A program made the translations under genes and the position numbers. The notes beneath the pieces are model-generated. The model was not told the origin of the DNA, ran no database searches, and saw only the letters and a list, made by a program, of their open reading frames with translations. A stretch of DNA of 48,503 nucleotides. Source: 1-14-0-10-37-14 sp037130845. GTDB lineage: Bacteria; Patescibacteriota; Patescibacteriia; Patescibacteriales; Patescibacteriaceae. The stretch's first letter is position 1; every line of letters starts with the position of its first letter. Location: the NCBI GenBank assembly GCA_037130845.1, contig JBAXSE010000010.1:1-48503 (forward strand). The letters run 5' to 3'. Shown here piece by piece: positions 15,116 to 23,615 of this stretch.

Positions 15116-16393
15116 ATGATGGAAAAACTTAGACAAATATGGAAAGCCAGAGATTTACGCCTTAGTATTCTCTTTGTCTTAGCCATGCTTTTTATATACC
15201 GTTTAGCTGCGCACATGCCTATCCCGGGTGTTAACGCCGCCGCTTTGCAGAGATTCTTTGCGGGCAATCAAGTATTCGGCATGTTGAACCTATTGTCCGG
15301 AGGCGGTATGCAGAACTTTTCCATCGTGATGATGGGGGTAGCTCCGTTTATCACCAGTTCCATCATCTTCCAGCTTTTAGGCATGATTGTTCCTCAATTG
15401 GAGGAAATGAATAAAGAAGAAGCCGGCCGCCAAAAGATCAATATGTGGTCCAGGTGGCTGACTGTGCCTTTGGCTATGATCCAATCTTTTTCGATGATTA
15501 CCTTGATCCGCCGCTCTTCGGGCGACATCTTGCCTAACTTTAGCGGCATGGATATCTTTGCCGCCGTGTTGACTATCACTGCCGGCACCATCTTTGTCAT
15601 GTGGCTAGGTGAGTTGATTACCGAAAAGAAAGTCGGTAACGGCATCTCTTTGATGATCTTTGCCGGTATCGTGGCCGGTATTCCGACCGCTTTAGGCAAT
15701 CTATTGCAAGCCTCCAATATGGATGGCACTTTCTTGCTTACCGCTATCAGTTTTGCGGCTGTGGCCGTATTGACCGTTGTCGGTGTAGTTATTATCAACG
15801 AAGGCCAGCGCAATATTCCGGTGCAATATGCCCGCCAGATCAGGGGCAATCGCACCTTTGGCGGAGCCAGTTCGCACCTTCCTTTGCGCGTTAACATGGC
15901 TGGCGTTATGCCGATCATCTTCGCCGTTTCCATTGTTATGTTCCCTCAGATGATTGCCCAATTCTTTACCAAGGCCAAGTCGGCCTGGTTGTCCGGAGCG
16001 GCCGATTGGCTGATCCGCATGCTCAACGACGGATGGGTTTATGGCATCCTCTATTTTGTCTTAGTCTTTGCTTTTGCTTATTTTTATACCGAAGTTATTT
16101 TCCATCCCAAGCAGATTGCCGAGAACTTGCAGAAGCAGGGCGGGTTTATCCCAGGCATCCGCCCGGGACGCCATACGGCTGATTATTTGTATTCCACGGC
16201 CAATAAGGTTATCTTTTCCGGCGCCTTGTCTCTGGCCATCTTGGCTGTCATGCCAATGGTAGTAAAGGGCTTTACCGGAATCAGCGCCTTGAAGCTGGGA
16301 GGTACCGGCATCTTGATTGTTGTTTCGGTGGTTATCGAAACAGTCAAGCAGGTCGAAGCTCAGCTGTCGATGCGTGAATACGATATTATGTAA
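15116..16393 (+). CDS. secY: Protein translocase subunit SecY
   Basis: SecY forms the protein-conducting channel of the inner membrane. The 425-residue product has ten hydrophobic segments. Recognisable parts are the plug and TM2 region (FGMLNLLSGGGMQNFSIVMM), GNGISLMIFAGIVAGIP in TM5, the cytosolic loop RQIRGNRTFGGASSHLPLRV, and the C-terminal MREYDIM. I start at ATG 15116, immediately after rplO and next to a second ATG at 15119; the longer open frame upstream overlaps rplO and codes nothing conserved. It closes the r-protein run and is followed by a strong terminator. Confidence 0.97.
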   Translation: MMEKLRQIWKARDLRLSILFVLAMLFIYRLAAHMPIPGVNAAALQRFFAGNQVFGMLNLLSGGGMQNFSIVMMGVAPFITSSIIFQLLGMIVPQLEEMNKEEAGRQKINMWSRWLTVPLAMIQSFSMITLIRRSSGDILPNFSGMDIFAAVLTITAGTIFVMWLGELITEKKVGNGISLMIFAGIVAGIPTALGNLLQASNMDGTFLLTAISFAAVAVLTVVGVVIINEGQRNIPVQYARQIRGNRTFGGASSHLPLRVNMAGVMPIIFAVSIVMFPQMIAQFFTKAKSAWLSGAADWLIRMLNDGWVYGILYFVLVFAFAYFYTEVIFHPKQIAENLQKQGGFIPGIRPGRHTADYLYSTANKVIFSGALSLAILAVMPMVVKGFTGISALKLGGTGILIVVSVVIETVKQVEAQLSMREYDIM

Positions 16394-16414
16394 TATTGAA
16401 GCGATTTTATAGAA

Positions 16415-16447
16415 AAGACTCTCCGTCCATAAACGGAGGGTCTTTTT
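16415..16447 (+). terminator. Rho-independent terminator after secY
   Basis: GACTCTCCGT pairs with ACGGAGGGTC around a CCATAA loop with one wobble, followed by TTTTT at 16443-16447. It marks the end of the S10/spc transcription unit. Confidence 0.85.
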
Positions 16448-16460
16448 GTTTGGCAGACAT

Positions 16461-16515
16461 GATAGCGAAAAAGTAATCCGCCAGCTGGCGGAGAAAATGG
16501 AAAAGGAAATGGAGT
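16461..16515. repeat. Dispersed 50-bp repeat with CCGCCAGCTGGCGG palindrome, copy 1
   Basis: About 52 nt are almost identical to 45883-45936 in the same orientation, with two or three mismatches. The centre is the perfect 14-bp palindrome CCGCCAGCTGGCGG, followed by AGAAAATGGAAAAGGAA. Both copies lie in spacers next to housekeeping genes. Resembles a REP-like element. Confidence 0.8.
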
Positions 16516-16549
16516 TGGCTGGCGCCAACGATTATTTTTTGTTGTTAAC

Positions 16550-16579
16550 TTGCTAAAACATGGGGGTAGGTGGTATTAT
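16550..16579 (+). promoter_or_regulatory. Promoter upstream of the 16612 gene and adk
   Basis: TTGCTA (16550-16555), an 18-nt spacer and TATTAT (16574-16579). It should drive the 16612-adk-map-ruvX group, which is closely spaced. Confidence 0.5.
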
Positions 16580-16611
16580 AGGGGTGTATATTTTGCTAAT
16601 AATTAAATAAT

Positions 16612-17106
16612 ATGGGATTACTCGGGCAAATAATGGGGACGCAAAAGTTCAAAAGAATGGCGGCTAAGGCATCCGGTAAATATACGCCATCTGATTTCCA
16701 TTCCCACTACGAATTAAAGGCAGGCCTAATGAAGCTGAGGCCTGACGAGCGTCAACGTGTCATTGCGGCCTTGCAAACTAGGCGTTTGTGGGGTAATGCC
16801 GTATCCAGCCAAAGCGTGCTGGAGGCGGTGCGTGATATAGAAGGAGAAGCGGCCGCCAAGAAAGTCCAGCGGCTGGTATTGACCCGCTACAAAGATAATA
16901 TTTTGAACCCAGATCAGGTCAGGCGGAATATTAATCTAGTCCGTTATGAACGCGGCAAGGAAGAGCCTGGACGCAAAGGCATAGAGCAGCCGCATTATGT
17001 CAATGAGCCTTGGCTCGATCATTCGGTCGGTATCAATAGCCCCAAGTCAGGTGCAAAGACTACAAATAACGATAGGTTTGCCAACAAGCGGCCGATAAGC
17101 TTTTAG
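16612..17106 (+). CDS. Hypothetical protein between secY and adk
   Basis: I do not recognise this 164-residue protein. It is basic and hydrophilic, without signal peptide or membrane segments. Residues 1-100 look helical (for example LRPDERQRVIAALQTRRLW and AVRDIEGEAAAKKVQRLVLT). The rest is poorly structured and ends in Asn/Arg/Lys-rich sequence. It has its own promoter and lies 8 nt before adk, so the two are probably co-transcribed. Basic charge and position among translation genes would suit nucleic-acid binding, but nothing shows this directly. Confidence 0.7.
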   Translation: MGLLGQIMGTQKFKRMAAKASGKYTPSDFHSHYELKAGLMKLRPDERQRVIAALQTRRLWGNAVSSQSVLEAVRDIEGEAAAKKVQRLVLTRYKDNILNPDQVRRNINLVRYERGKEEPGRKGIEQPHYVNEPWLDHSVGINSPKSGAKTTNNDRFANKRPISF

Positions 17107-17114
17107 ATTAATTT

Positions 17115-17756
17115 ATGCGTCAGATATATATCATTTTCGGTGCTCCCGGGTCGGGCAAGGGTACGCAAGCCGAACTGTTGGCCGATCATTTGAAGCTGCC
17201 TTCTGTCTCTACCGGTGATTTGTTGCGGCACGAAGAAAAGGCCGAAACTGTATTGGGCAAAAAGGTTGCCAAATTATTAGATTCTGGAAAATTGGTTTCG
17301 GATGAGATTATCCATGGTTTGGTTAAAGAGCGGCTGCTAAAGCCAGATACCAAGCGTGGTTTTATCTTGGATGGCTATCCTCGGGATCCGGAGCAGATGA
17401 AAGACTTGTTCAAGCAATTGCAAAAAACGGATAATGTCCAAACGGCCGTAATTGAAATTAGCGACAAGGCTGTCATGGGAAGATTGTCCGGACGCCGAGT
17501 CTGCGATTGCGGGGAGACTTATCACGTGGTCCTCAATCCGCCTAAAAGAGCAGGCTTCTGTAATAAAGACGGCAAACGGCTGTATATCCGCCACGATGAT
17601 CGACCGGAAGTGGTGAAGGCCAGGCTGAAAACGTATAGAAAGAATATAACACCCATGCTTAGATTGGCAGCCAAAAAGGGCCGAGTGGTATTGATAAACG
17701 GTGAATTGCCGATGGCCGAAGTGCGTAAAAGCATCTGGAACCAATTGTTAAAGTAA
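17115..17756 (+). CDS. adk: Adenylate kinase
   Basis: Catalyses ATP + AMP = 2 ADP. The 213 residues contain the P-loop GAPGSGKGT (9-17), the AMP-binding STGDLLR (about 32-38), and LDGYPRDPEQ (85-94). The LID is of the metal-binding kind with C130, C132, C149 and D152; the first pair is CxC rather than the usual CxxC, a small deviation. Further on, RHDDRPEVVKARL is conserved. It lies between the 16612 gene and map, the usual secY-adk-map order. Confidence 0.96.
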   Translation: MRQIYIIFGAPGSGKGTQAELLADHLKLPSVSTGDLLRHEEKAETVLGKKVAKLLDSGKLVSDEIIHGLVKERLLKPDTKRGFILDGYPRDPEQMKDLFKQLQKTDNVQTAVIEISDKAVMGRLSGRRVCDCGETYHVVLNPPKRAGFCNKDGKRLYIRHDDRPEVVKARLKTYRKNITPMLRLAAKKGRVVLINGELPMAEVRKSIWNQLLK

Positions 17757-17763
17757 ATAAATT

Positions 17764-18543
17764 ATGGCTAATTTTATCAAGTCAAAGAAACAGATAGAAG
17801 GTATCAGAAAATCCTGCCAAGGCTTGGCCGTTATTTTTGCGCACCTGGAACAAATGGTAGCGCCGGGCGTGACAACCTTGCAATTGGAAGAAGAGGCTTG
17901 CCGCTTGATAGCCGAGCAGGGCGGAAGGCCGGCCTTTAAGGGCTACAAGACGCACAAGCGGGCGATTCCTTTTCCTTCGGCTTTGTGTATATCTATCAAT
18001 GAAGAAATAGTGCATGGTCCGGCGGTGCCCAGCCGTCCGTTATTGGAGGGCGATATAGTCGGCATCGATGCCGGCATGGAACTGGGCGGGTATTATAGTG
18101 ATATGGCGCGCACCTTTGCTGTGGGCAAGATTAGCGCGACCGCGCAGAAATTAATGTCGGTCACCGAGCGCGCTTTGGAGCTGGGCATCGAACAGATGCG
18201 TCCGGGCAAGACTTTGGATGATGTAGGCAAGGCGATTCAGAAATGGGTAGAGAGCCAAGGCTTCGGCGTGGTGCGCGAATTGGTCGGCCACGGCGTGGGT
18301 CTGGGCGTGCATGAAGATCCGCAGATTCCGCATTATGCTATCAAGGAATCTGGCTTGCCGAATGTACGCATCGAAGCCGGTATGGTACTGGCCTTGGAAC
18401 CAATGGTGACCGAAGGGGATTGGCATATTGATATCGGCGCCAACGGTTTTAGTTTTGTTACCCGCGACGGCAAACTGGCGGCGCACTTCGAAAATACGAT
18501 TTTGATTACTCCTGACGGTCCGGAAATATTGACCAAAATATAA
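17764..18543 (+). CDS. map: Methionine aminopeptidase, type I
   Basis: Removes the N-terminal methionine from new proteins. The 259 residues carry the five metal ligands D102, D113, H176, E212 and E243, plus the catalytic H84 in INEEIVHGPA. No N-terminal zinc-finger extension is present, so it is the short bacterial form. It follows adk by 7 nt and ends 1 nt before ruvX. In many genomes infA and the alpha-operon r-proteins follow map; they are absent here. Confidence 0.97.
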   Translation: MANFIKSKKQIEGIRKSCQGLAVIFAHLEQMVAPGVTTLQLEEEACRLIAEQGGRPAFKGYKTHKRAIPFPSALCISINEEIVHGPAVPSRPLLEGDIVGIDAGMELGGYYSDMARTFAVGKISATAQKLMSVTERALELGIEQMRPGKTLDDVGKAIQKWVESQGFGVVRELVGHGVGLGVHEDPQIPHYAIKESGLPNVRIEAGMVLALEPMVTEGDWHIDIGANGFSFVTRDGKLAAHFENTILITPDGPEILTKI

Positions 18544-18544
18544 T

Positions 18545-18934
18545 ATGGAAGAAGCCAAGTTTTATTTGGGGATTGATTGGGGCAGCTCGAAAATCGGGTT
18601 GAGTTTGGCTGACAATCAGAACTTGTTGGCCTCGCCTTGGGGCGTGGTTAAGACCTTGGAAGAAGTACTGGCCACCATTAGGCGTGAGGATATCAGCGAG
18701 GTTATTGTCGGACGGCCTATTTCTCTTAGTGGTCAGAGTGATAAGTTTACCGTCGGCTTTGCCAAGTTTGTCGCTAGGCTCAGTAAAGAAAGCGGCCTGC
18801 CGGTGCATCTGATAGACGAACGCATGACTACCCACGCCGCCCAGAAACTGTCGGGTGACAAGAAGAACAAGGCCAAAGAAGACGCCATAGCAGCGATGCT
18901 GATATTGCAGACGTATTTGGATAAAGAATTGTAA
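18545..18934 (+). CDS. ruvX: Holliday junction resolvase-like protein RuvX/YqgF
   Basis: A 129-residue RNase-H-fold protein of the YqgF family, implicated in 16S rRNA 5'-end processing and possibly junction resolution. LGIDWGSSKIGLSLAD holds the first catalytic aspartate, VIVGRPISLSGQSDK is the second motif, and HLIDERMTTHAAQ holds the catalytic Glu. EDAIAAMLILQTYLD matches the family's C-terminus. It follows map by 1 nt. Confidence 0.93.
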   Translation: MEEAKFYLGIDWGSSKIGLSLADNQNLLASPWGVVKTLEEVLATIRREDISEVIVGRPISLSGQSDKFTVGFAKFVARLSKESGLPVHLIDERMTTHAAQKLSGDKKNKAKEDAIAAMLILQTYLDKEL

Positions 18935-18983
18935 AGATAATGTATATATACAAGTATGGATGTAACTAGAAGGTGTCGGTATT

Positions 18984-19024
18984 TATTTGTAAATTTGTAA
19001 TAATTTGTATTTGTAGGAGAATAT
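18984..19024 (+). repeat. ATTTGTA-type repeat in the recO leader
   Basis: An AT-rich block of ATTTGTA-like units ending in TTTGTAGGAGAATAT. About 45 nt match, with few differences, the reverse complement of roughly 40598-40643. The end of the repeat supplies the AGGAG that acts as SD for recO. Confidence 0.6.
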
Positions 19025-19025
19025 C

Positions 19026-19766
19026 ATGGAACAAACTTATCTCGTAAACGCACTTGTGTTGGACAAAAATCCTTGGAGGGAAAATGACACCAGGGTTTTT
19101 TTGTACACGCGCGAAATTGGGCGCTTGGATCTAGTGGTGCGTGGGGCTAAAAAACTGGGCTCCAAACTGGCTGGCCGACTGGAGCCTTTTTGCCAAGCCG
19201 AAATTATGGTCATTGCTGGACGACAATTGAGCTATGCCGGCGGGGTGGCGACCGGGCAGAGTTATAGTCGTTTGAATAGCGATTATGACAAGCTGATGGC
19301 GGCGGGGCGAGTGGTTGCTTTGGTCTTGCGGCTTACGCGTGAAGGCGTTAGTGATCAGGCGCTCTACCAGCTGCTGGTCGAATATTTTACACTCAGCGAT
19401 CAGGCGGTCAAGAGAGTGGTGCAAGCGCGCTTTTTGGCGTTAGCTGCCCAGTTAAAAATCTTAGCGGCCTTGGGATTGATAGGAGATAGCCATTTTTGCG
19501 CCAGCTGCGCCGTGTCGTTGCGTGGCAACGGTTGGTTTTTGCCGTCCGGAGAGATTGTCTGTCGTTCTTGCCGGCCTGCCCTGAGTCAATCGAACGGGCT
19601 TGCTGGTGAACAGAGTTCAATCGAGCTAGGTTCGACAGCGATCAATTTGTTGCAAAAGTTGTCAGATGGATCTTTGGAACAAGCGGTGCGCGGCTGCCAT
19701 TTGGATAAACAAGGACTCTTGAAGTTGGAGCAAGTGGCGGCGACAATCAGTCAAAATCAGCAATAA
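19026..19766 (+). CDS. recO: DNA repair protein RecO
   Basis: RecO anneals ssDNA and loads RecA together with RecR (recR is at 45281-45880). The 246 residues show the N-terminal OB domain (VLDKNPWRENDTRVFLYTRE, then LDLVVRGAKKLGSKLAG), a helical middle and a zinc finger C158/C161 with C179/C182. The start at 19026 has a clear AGGAG 8 nt upstream, one of few SDs in the left part of the window. Confidence 0.93.
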   Translation: MEQTYLVNALVLDKNPWRENDTRVFLYTREIGRLDLVVRGAKKLGSKLAGRLEPFCQAEIMVIAGRQLSYAGGVATGQSYSRLNSDYDKLMAAGRVVALVLRLTREGVSDQALYQLLVEYFTLSDQAVKRVVQARFLALAAQLKILAALGLIGDSHFCASCAVSLRGNGWFLPSGEIVCRSCRPALSQSNGLAGEQSSIELGSTAINLLQKLSDGSLEQAVRGCHLDKQGLLKLEQVAATISQNQQ

Positions 19767-19945
19767 AACGTTTTTGGTAAATTAGCGCATTTTGGCTTAA
19801 TATTTAAAGAAAAATAGGTAATTTGCAGTATTTTTGCCGCGGCGGGCGAGGCTTGAAAAATCAAGCAAAAACTGTTAATGTTAAGAAAAGCCCGTATTTT
19901 GACGGGTCTATGTTTTATCTTTGATTATTAATTAGGCACAATATT

Positions 19946-21751
19946 ATGATGAGAACACATACATGCGGTGAGCTGACCAAGGCGCAGGTCGGCCAGAGCG
20001 TAGAATTAGCCGGCTGGGTGCATAGCTATCGCAATCTGGGCGGTATGGTTTTTGTCGATTTGCGCGACCGCTACGGATTAGTGCAATTGAACTTTGACCC
20101 GACCAATGAAGCCTTGCTAGCTGAGGCCGGCAAACTGCGTTTGGAATGGGTGGCTAAGATTAAGGGTACAGTGCAGGCTAGACCAGACAAGATGATTAAC
20201 TCCAATCTGCCGACTGGTGAAATCGAAATCTTGGTCGACAGCCTAGAGCTCTTGAATACCTGTGAGGAATTACCTTTCCCTCTGAACAACGAAAAGATCT
20301 TGTCCGAAACCAGCGAGGCTTTGCGTCTCAAATACCGCTATCTGGATTTACGTCGGCCGAAACTGCAGCAGATGTTGGCGACCAAGGCGCAGTTCATGCA
20401 ATATATCCGCCAATATTTCGTTAAGCAAGATTTTATCGAAGTACAGACGCCCATCTTGGCCAATTCCAGCCCGGAGGGAGCGCGCGATTTCCTGGTGCCT
20501 AGCCGCCTCTATCCCGGCAAATATTATGCCTTGCCCCAGGCGCCGCAACAGTTCAAGCAGCTTTTGATGGTGGCCGGCATGGACCGCTATTTCCAGATCG
20601 CCCCTTGCTTCCGCGACGAAGACACGCGCGTCGATCGCCACTACGGCGAATTCTATCAGCTGGATATGGAAATGAGCTTTGCTGGGCAAGATGATGTCTT
20701 CGGCGTCATGGAACCATTGATGATTGAATTGACCGAAAAGTTTTCGCAAAAGAAAATTGTTGAACCACTGGGTACTAAGTTTCCTCGATTAGCCTGGCGT
20801 GAGTCTATGACTAAATATGGGTCAGATAAACCAGATCTGCGCTTTAGTCTGGAAATCAAGCCGCTGACTCCTATCTTTACTAAGACTGAATTTACTGTTT
20901 TTGCCTCGGCCATGGCCGAAGGCGGCGTAATCCATGCGCTCAAAGTGCCTAAGGCCGCTGCCTGGAGCCGCAAGCAATTAGACACACTCGTAGAAGTAGC
21001 CAAGAAGAAAGGCATGGGCGGACTTGCCCACTTCGGCATCGACGAAGCCGGCGAAATCAAGTCGAGCTTTGCCAAGTTCTTGCAAGACTCGGAAATTGCC
21101 GCTATCAAACATGAGCTTGGTTTAGAGCCTGGAGATATGGCCTTTTTCGCCTCTGGCGATTGGCTCAAAGTATGCTGGGCCATGGGCGCGGTGCGGCTAG
21201 CTGTGGCCAAAGAGCTTGACTTGCAAGATAATTCTATCGCCGCCTGGTGTTGGGTTGTCGACTATCCGATGTTTGAGGATTCCGAATTAGAACCGGGACG
21301 CATCGACTTTGGCCACAATCCCTTCTCAATGCCGCAGGGCGGGCTGGCTGCTCTGGACAGTGACAAGCCAATGGAAATCTTGGCTTATCAATACGATCTA
21401 GTTTTGAATGGTTTTGAAATATCATCTGGTGCAGTGCGCAGCCACAATCCTGAAATCATGTACAAGGCCTTCGCTATCGCCGGCTACGGCCATGACGAGG
21501 TGGACAAGCGCTTCGGTGCCATGATTAGCGCTTTCAAATTCGGCGCGCCGCCCCATGCCGGCAACGCTCCGGGCATCGACCGCCTGTTGATGGTGCTCAA
21601 TGACTGGGATTCCATCCGCGACATCTACGCCTTCCCCAAAGACGGCCAAGGCCGCGACCTGATGATGGACAGTCCATCTGAGGTGGATGACAAACAGCTA
21701 GATGAACTGCATTTATCCGCGCGAACGCGTGGATCTCTCCAGGCAGAGTAG
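19946..21751 (+). CDS. aspS: Aspartyl-tRNA synthetase
   Basis: Charges tRNA with aspartate. The 601-residue protein has the bacterial layout: anticodon-binding OB domain (GWVHSYRNLGGMVFVDLRDR), class II catalytic core with motif 2 (FRDEDTRVDRHYGEFYQLDM), an inserted GAD domain (about 300-410), and motif 3. Motif 3 reads PPHAGNAPGIDRLLMVL, where GGIA-type residues are commoner after the histidine; the catalytic Arg is kept. Whether it also charges tRNA-Asn cannot be told. Its stop is followed almost directly by element copy D. Confidence 0.97.
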   Translation: MMRTHTCGELTKAQVGQSVELAGWVHSYRNLGGMVFVDLRDRYGLVQLNFDPTNEALLAEAGKLRLEWVAKIKGTVQARPDKMINSNLPTGEIEILVDSLELLNTCEELPFPLNNEKILSETSEALRLKYRYLDLRRPKLQQMLATKAQFMQYIRQYFVKQDFIEVQTPILANSSPEGARDFLVPSRLYPGKYYALPQAPQQFKQLLMVAGMDRYFQIAPCFRDEDTRVDRHYGEFYQLDMEMSFAGQDDVFGVMEPLMIELTEKFSQKKIVEPLGTKFPRLAWRESMTKYGSDKPDLRFSLEIKPLTPIFTKTEFTVFASAMAEGGVIHALKVPKAAAWSRKQLDTLVEVAKKKGMGGLAHFGIDEAGEIKSSFAKFLQDSEIAAIKHELGLEPGDMAFFASGDWLKVCWAMGAVRLAVAKELDLQDNSIAAWCWVVDYPMFEDSELEPGRIDFGHNPFSMPQGGLAALDSDKPMEILAYQYDLVLNGFEISSGAVRSHNPEIMYKAFAIAGYGHDEVDKRFGAMISAFKFGAPPHAGNAPGIDRLLMVLNDWDSIRDIYAFPKDGQGRDLMMDSPSEVDDKQLDELHLSARTRGSLQAE

Positions 21752-21762
21752 CAGACATCTAA

Positions 21763-21791
21763 TTGACAGTGATAGTGAGTGAAGCCAGAAT
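21763..21791 (+). promoter_or_regulatory. Possible promoter before the 21937-alr pair
   Basis: TTGACA (21763-21768), a 17-nt spacer and CAGAAT (21786-21791). The -35 box is consensus, the -10 box weak. The -10 part lies inside element copy D. Confidence 0.35.
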
Positions 21792-21920
21792 TGTATCATT
21801 CGTCCCCGATTTATTTATCACAAAATACCGAATATTCTTTTTCCTGGCGTCCCTATTTTGTGAGTCTGAGATTATCTATAAACTACGTACCTGGGAGACC
21901 TCCGTGTTCACGGAGGTAAA
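21769..21920 (-). repeat. Truncated hairpin-TIR element (copy D, inverted)
   Basis: Reverse complement of the left three quarters of copy C (32633-32840). They share the terminal hairpin and TCTCCCAGGTACGTA, then CTCACAAAATAGGGACGC, GAATATTCGGTATTTT, CGGGGACGAA and TTCTGGCTTCACTCACTA. The distal terminal hairpin is missing, replaced by sequence joined to the end of aspS. The terminus at 21895-21920 lies 16 nt before the start codon at 21937. Confidence 0.85.
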
Positions 21921-21936
21921 CTCGAAATACCAATAT

Positions 21937-22320
21937 ATGAAAGTAGTATTAATCGCCTCCGCCGCCAACAAACATGATCTGGATTACCGCGCTTCGCTGC
22001 AGGCCAAGATAGAGGCCATCGGCGCCGAAGTAATCTATCTCAAGCCTAAGCAACTGATTGATAAGGAGGCTGATGTGGTGGCGGTGTTGTTAGATGGCCA
22101 TGACATAGCGTCGGTTGATGCGGCGCGCATTGGCGCTTTTCGGCAGTGGGCTGATAGCGCTACCAAGCTGCCCAAGCCGATTGTGGTCGGCTATGATTAC
22201 GCCAAAGGTTCGGACGCGGAGCTCAAGGCCTCTGGTTGGTTTACTCATATTGCCGAGACCGAACGCAATTTTATCTATTGTCTGAAGGATTATATTTTTA
22301 TTCAAAATAAACATAAGTAA
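21937..22320 (+). CDS. Hypothetical Rossmann-like protein, possibly degenerate nucleoside deoxyribosyltransferase fold
   Basis: A 127-residue alpha/beta protein starting MKVVLIASAANKHDLDYRAS. I use ATG 21937; the open frame upstream runs through the mobile-element copy and is not coding. The stretch ADVVAVLLDGHDIASVDAAR resembles the D-G-x-D-x-x-S-G-x-x-x-E-x-G region of nucleoside 2-deoxyribosyltransferases, but the catalytic glutamate position appears to be Arg. Thus it may be a non-catalytic relative. The stop codon overlaps the alr start by 1 nt (TAATG), so the two are translationally coupled. Confidence 0.6.
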   Translation: MKVVLIASAANKHDLDYRASLQAKIEAIGAEVIYLKPKQLIDKEADVVAVLLDGHDIASVDAARIGAFRQWADSATKLPKPIVVGYDYAKGSDAELKASGWFTHIAETERNFIYCLKDYIFIQNKHK

Positions 22321-23459
22321 TGCTTAGCGACGAAAACCGCGGCCTGCGTACTTGGTTCGAAATCAGCCGCGCCAATCTGGAGCACAATTATCAAGTGTTG
22401 CGACGTTTACTGGGTACGCAGACTCGGTTTTTGGCTGTGGCCAAATCCAATGCCTATGGCCATAGCCTGGTAGATTATGCGCGGGCAGTCGAGGAATTGG
22501 GGGTCGATTTCCTTGGGCTTGATTCGGTACTGGAGGCCTTTCGTCTGCGTGACCAGGGCATCAAGGCGCCGATGCTGGTGCTGGGCTATACCTTGCTTGA
22601 TAATGTTTCGGCGGCGGCGGCCCTCAATATCAGTCTGACGGTTTCCAGCTGGCCGGGCCTGGAAGCCATTATAAATAAGGCTCCAAAAGGGCTAAAAATA
22701 CACTTAAAATTTGATACCGGTATGTGTCGGCAGGGCTTCTTTCCGAACGAAGCTAGGGCCGTCCTGGACCGAATTTTGGCCATTCCAGAGGGTATTTTGA
22801 TTATAGAGGGGGTATATACTCACTTTGCTGGGGCTAAAAACCCGGCTTTTCCGGCCGGCACCAAGAATCAAATGACCCAATTTGAGGAAGTTTTGGCCGA
22901 ATTTACCTCTCGTGGTCTGGCACCGATTCGCCATGCAGCTGCTACTTCTGGGGCTATTGCCTTCCCTGAGGCTCATTACGATATGGTGCGGGTGGGTATT
23001 GGCTTGATGGGTCTGTGGCCGTCGCGCGAAGTGGAGTATGCCTTTGCTGACAAGCTGGACCTGCGGCCGATCCTGCAATGGAAAACAGTGGTCTCGGAGG
23101 TCAAGACCGTACCGGCCGGCTCGCGAGTCGGCTACGACGGCACCGAAGTCCTGGAGCGCCCCACTATTATTGCGGTCTTGCCTATCGGCTATTGGCACGG
23201 TTATGACCGCAGCCTGTCCAGCCTGGGCCGCGTGATCATCAACGGCCATCGCGCCCGAGTCTTGGGGCGGGTATCGATGGATATGATCGTGGTCGATGTG
23301 ACAGACGCGCCTGAGGTTACGGTAGGTGACGAAGCGATACTGCTGGGGTCTGATGGCACAGCCGAATTCAGCGCCGACGAGATGGCGGATCTGGCGGGGA
23401 CGTCGAACTATGAGATTATTACTAGGCTTAATCCTTTGATCAAGAGAATTTACGGTTAA
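22320..23459 (+). CDS. alr: Alanine racemase
   Basis: PLP enzyme converting L- to D-alanine for peptidoglycan. The 379-residue protein has the PLP lysine in LAVAKSNAYGH (K42), the second catalytic residue Y272 in RVGYDGTEV, and the substrate-binding SMDM (319-322). KFDTGMCRQGF and THFAGA are family motifs of the barrel. It shares a 1-nt overlap with the upstream gene. Together with ddl (24687-25781) and a DD-carboxypeptidase (28286-29263) it indicates D-Ala-D-Ala metabolism nearby. Confidence 0.96.
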   Translation: MLSDENRGLRTWFEISRANLEHNYQVLRRLLGTQTRFLAVAKSNAYGHSLVDYARAVEELGVDFLGLDSVLEAFRLRDQGIKAPMLVLGYTLLDNVSAAAALNISLTVSSWPGLEAIINKAPKGLKIHLKFDTGMCRQGFFPNEARAVLDRILAIPEGILIIEGVYTHFAGAKNPAFPAGTKNQMTQFEEVLAEFTSRGLAPIRHAAATSGAIAFPEAHYDMVRVGIGLMGLWPSREVEYAFADKLDLRPILQWKTVVSEVKTVPAGSRVGYDGTEVLERPTIIAVLPIGYWHGYDRSLSSLGRVIINGHRARVLGRVSMDMIVVDVTDAPEVTVGDEAILLGSDGTAEFSADEMADLAGTSNYEIITRLNPLIKRIYG

Positions 23460-23615
23460 AATATCAAAGATCAAATATCCTCGCGTAATAAGATATAGAA
23501 TAGGCGAGATAACTGTCTCTAAGCTGGAATACCAGCTAAGTGACAGTAAAAATATCAAAAATATTGTGCCCTTCCCAAGGTTACTCGGGACAAGTCGGGC
23601 TTTAATTTTATATTT

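Noticed and set aside
21763..21936. Extension of the 21937 gene to a GTG at 21763
   Set aside because: The added 58 codons lie in element copy D, which occurs elsewhere as non-coding sequence; ATG 21937 gives a typical N-terminus.
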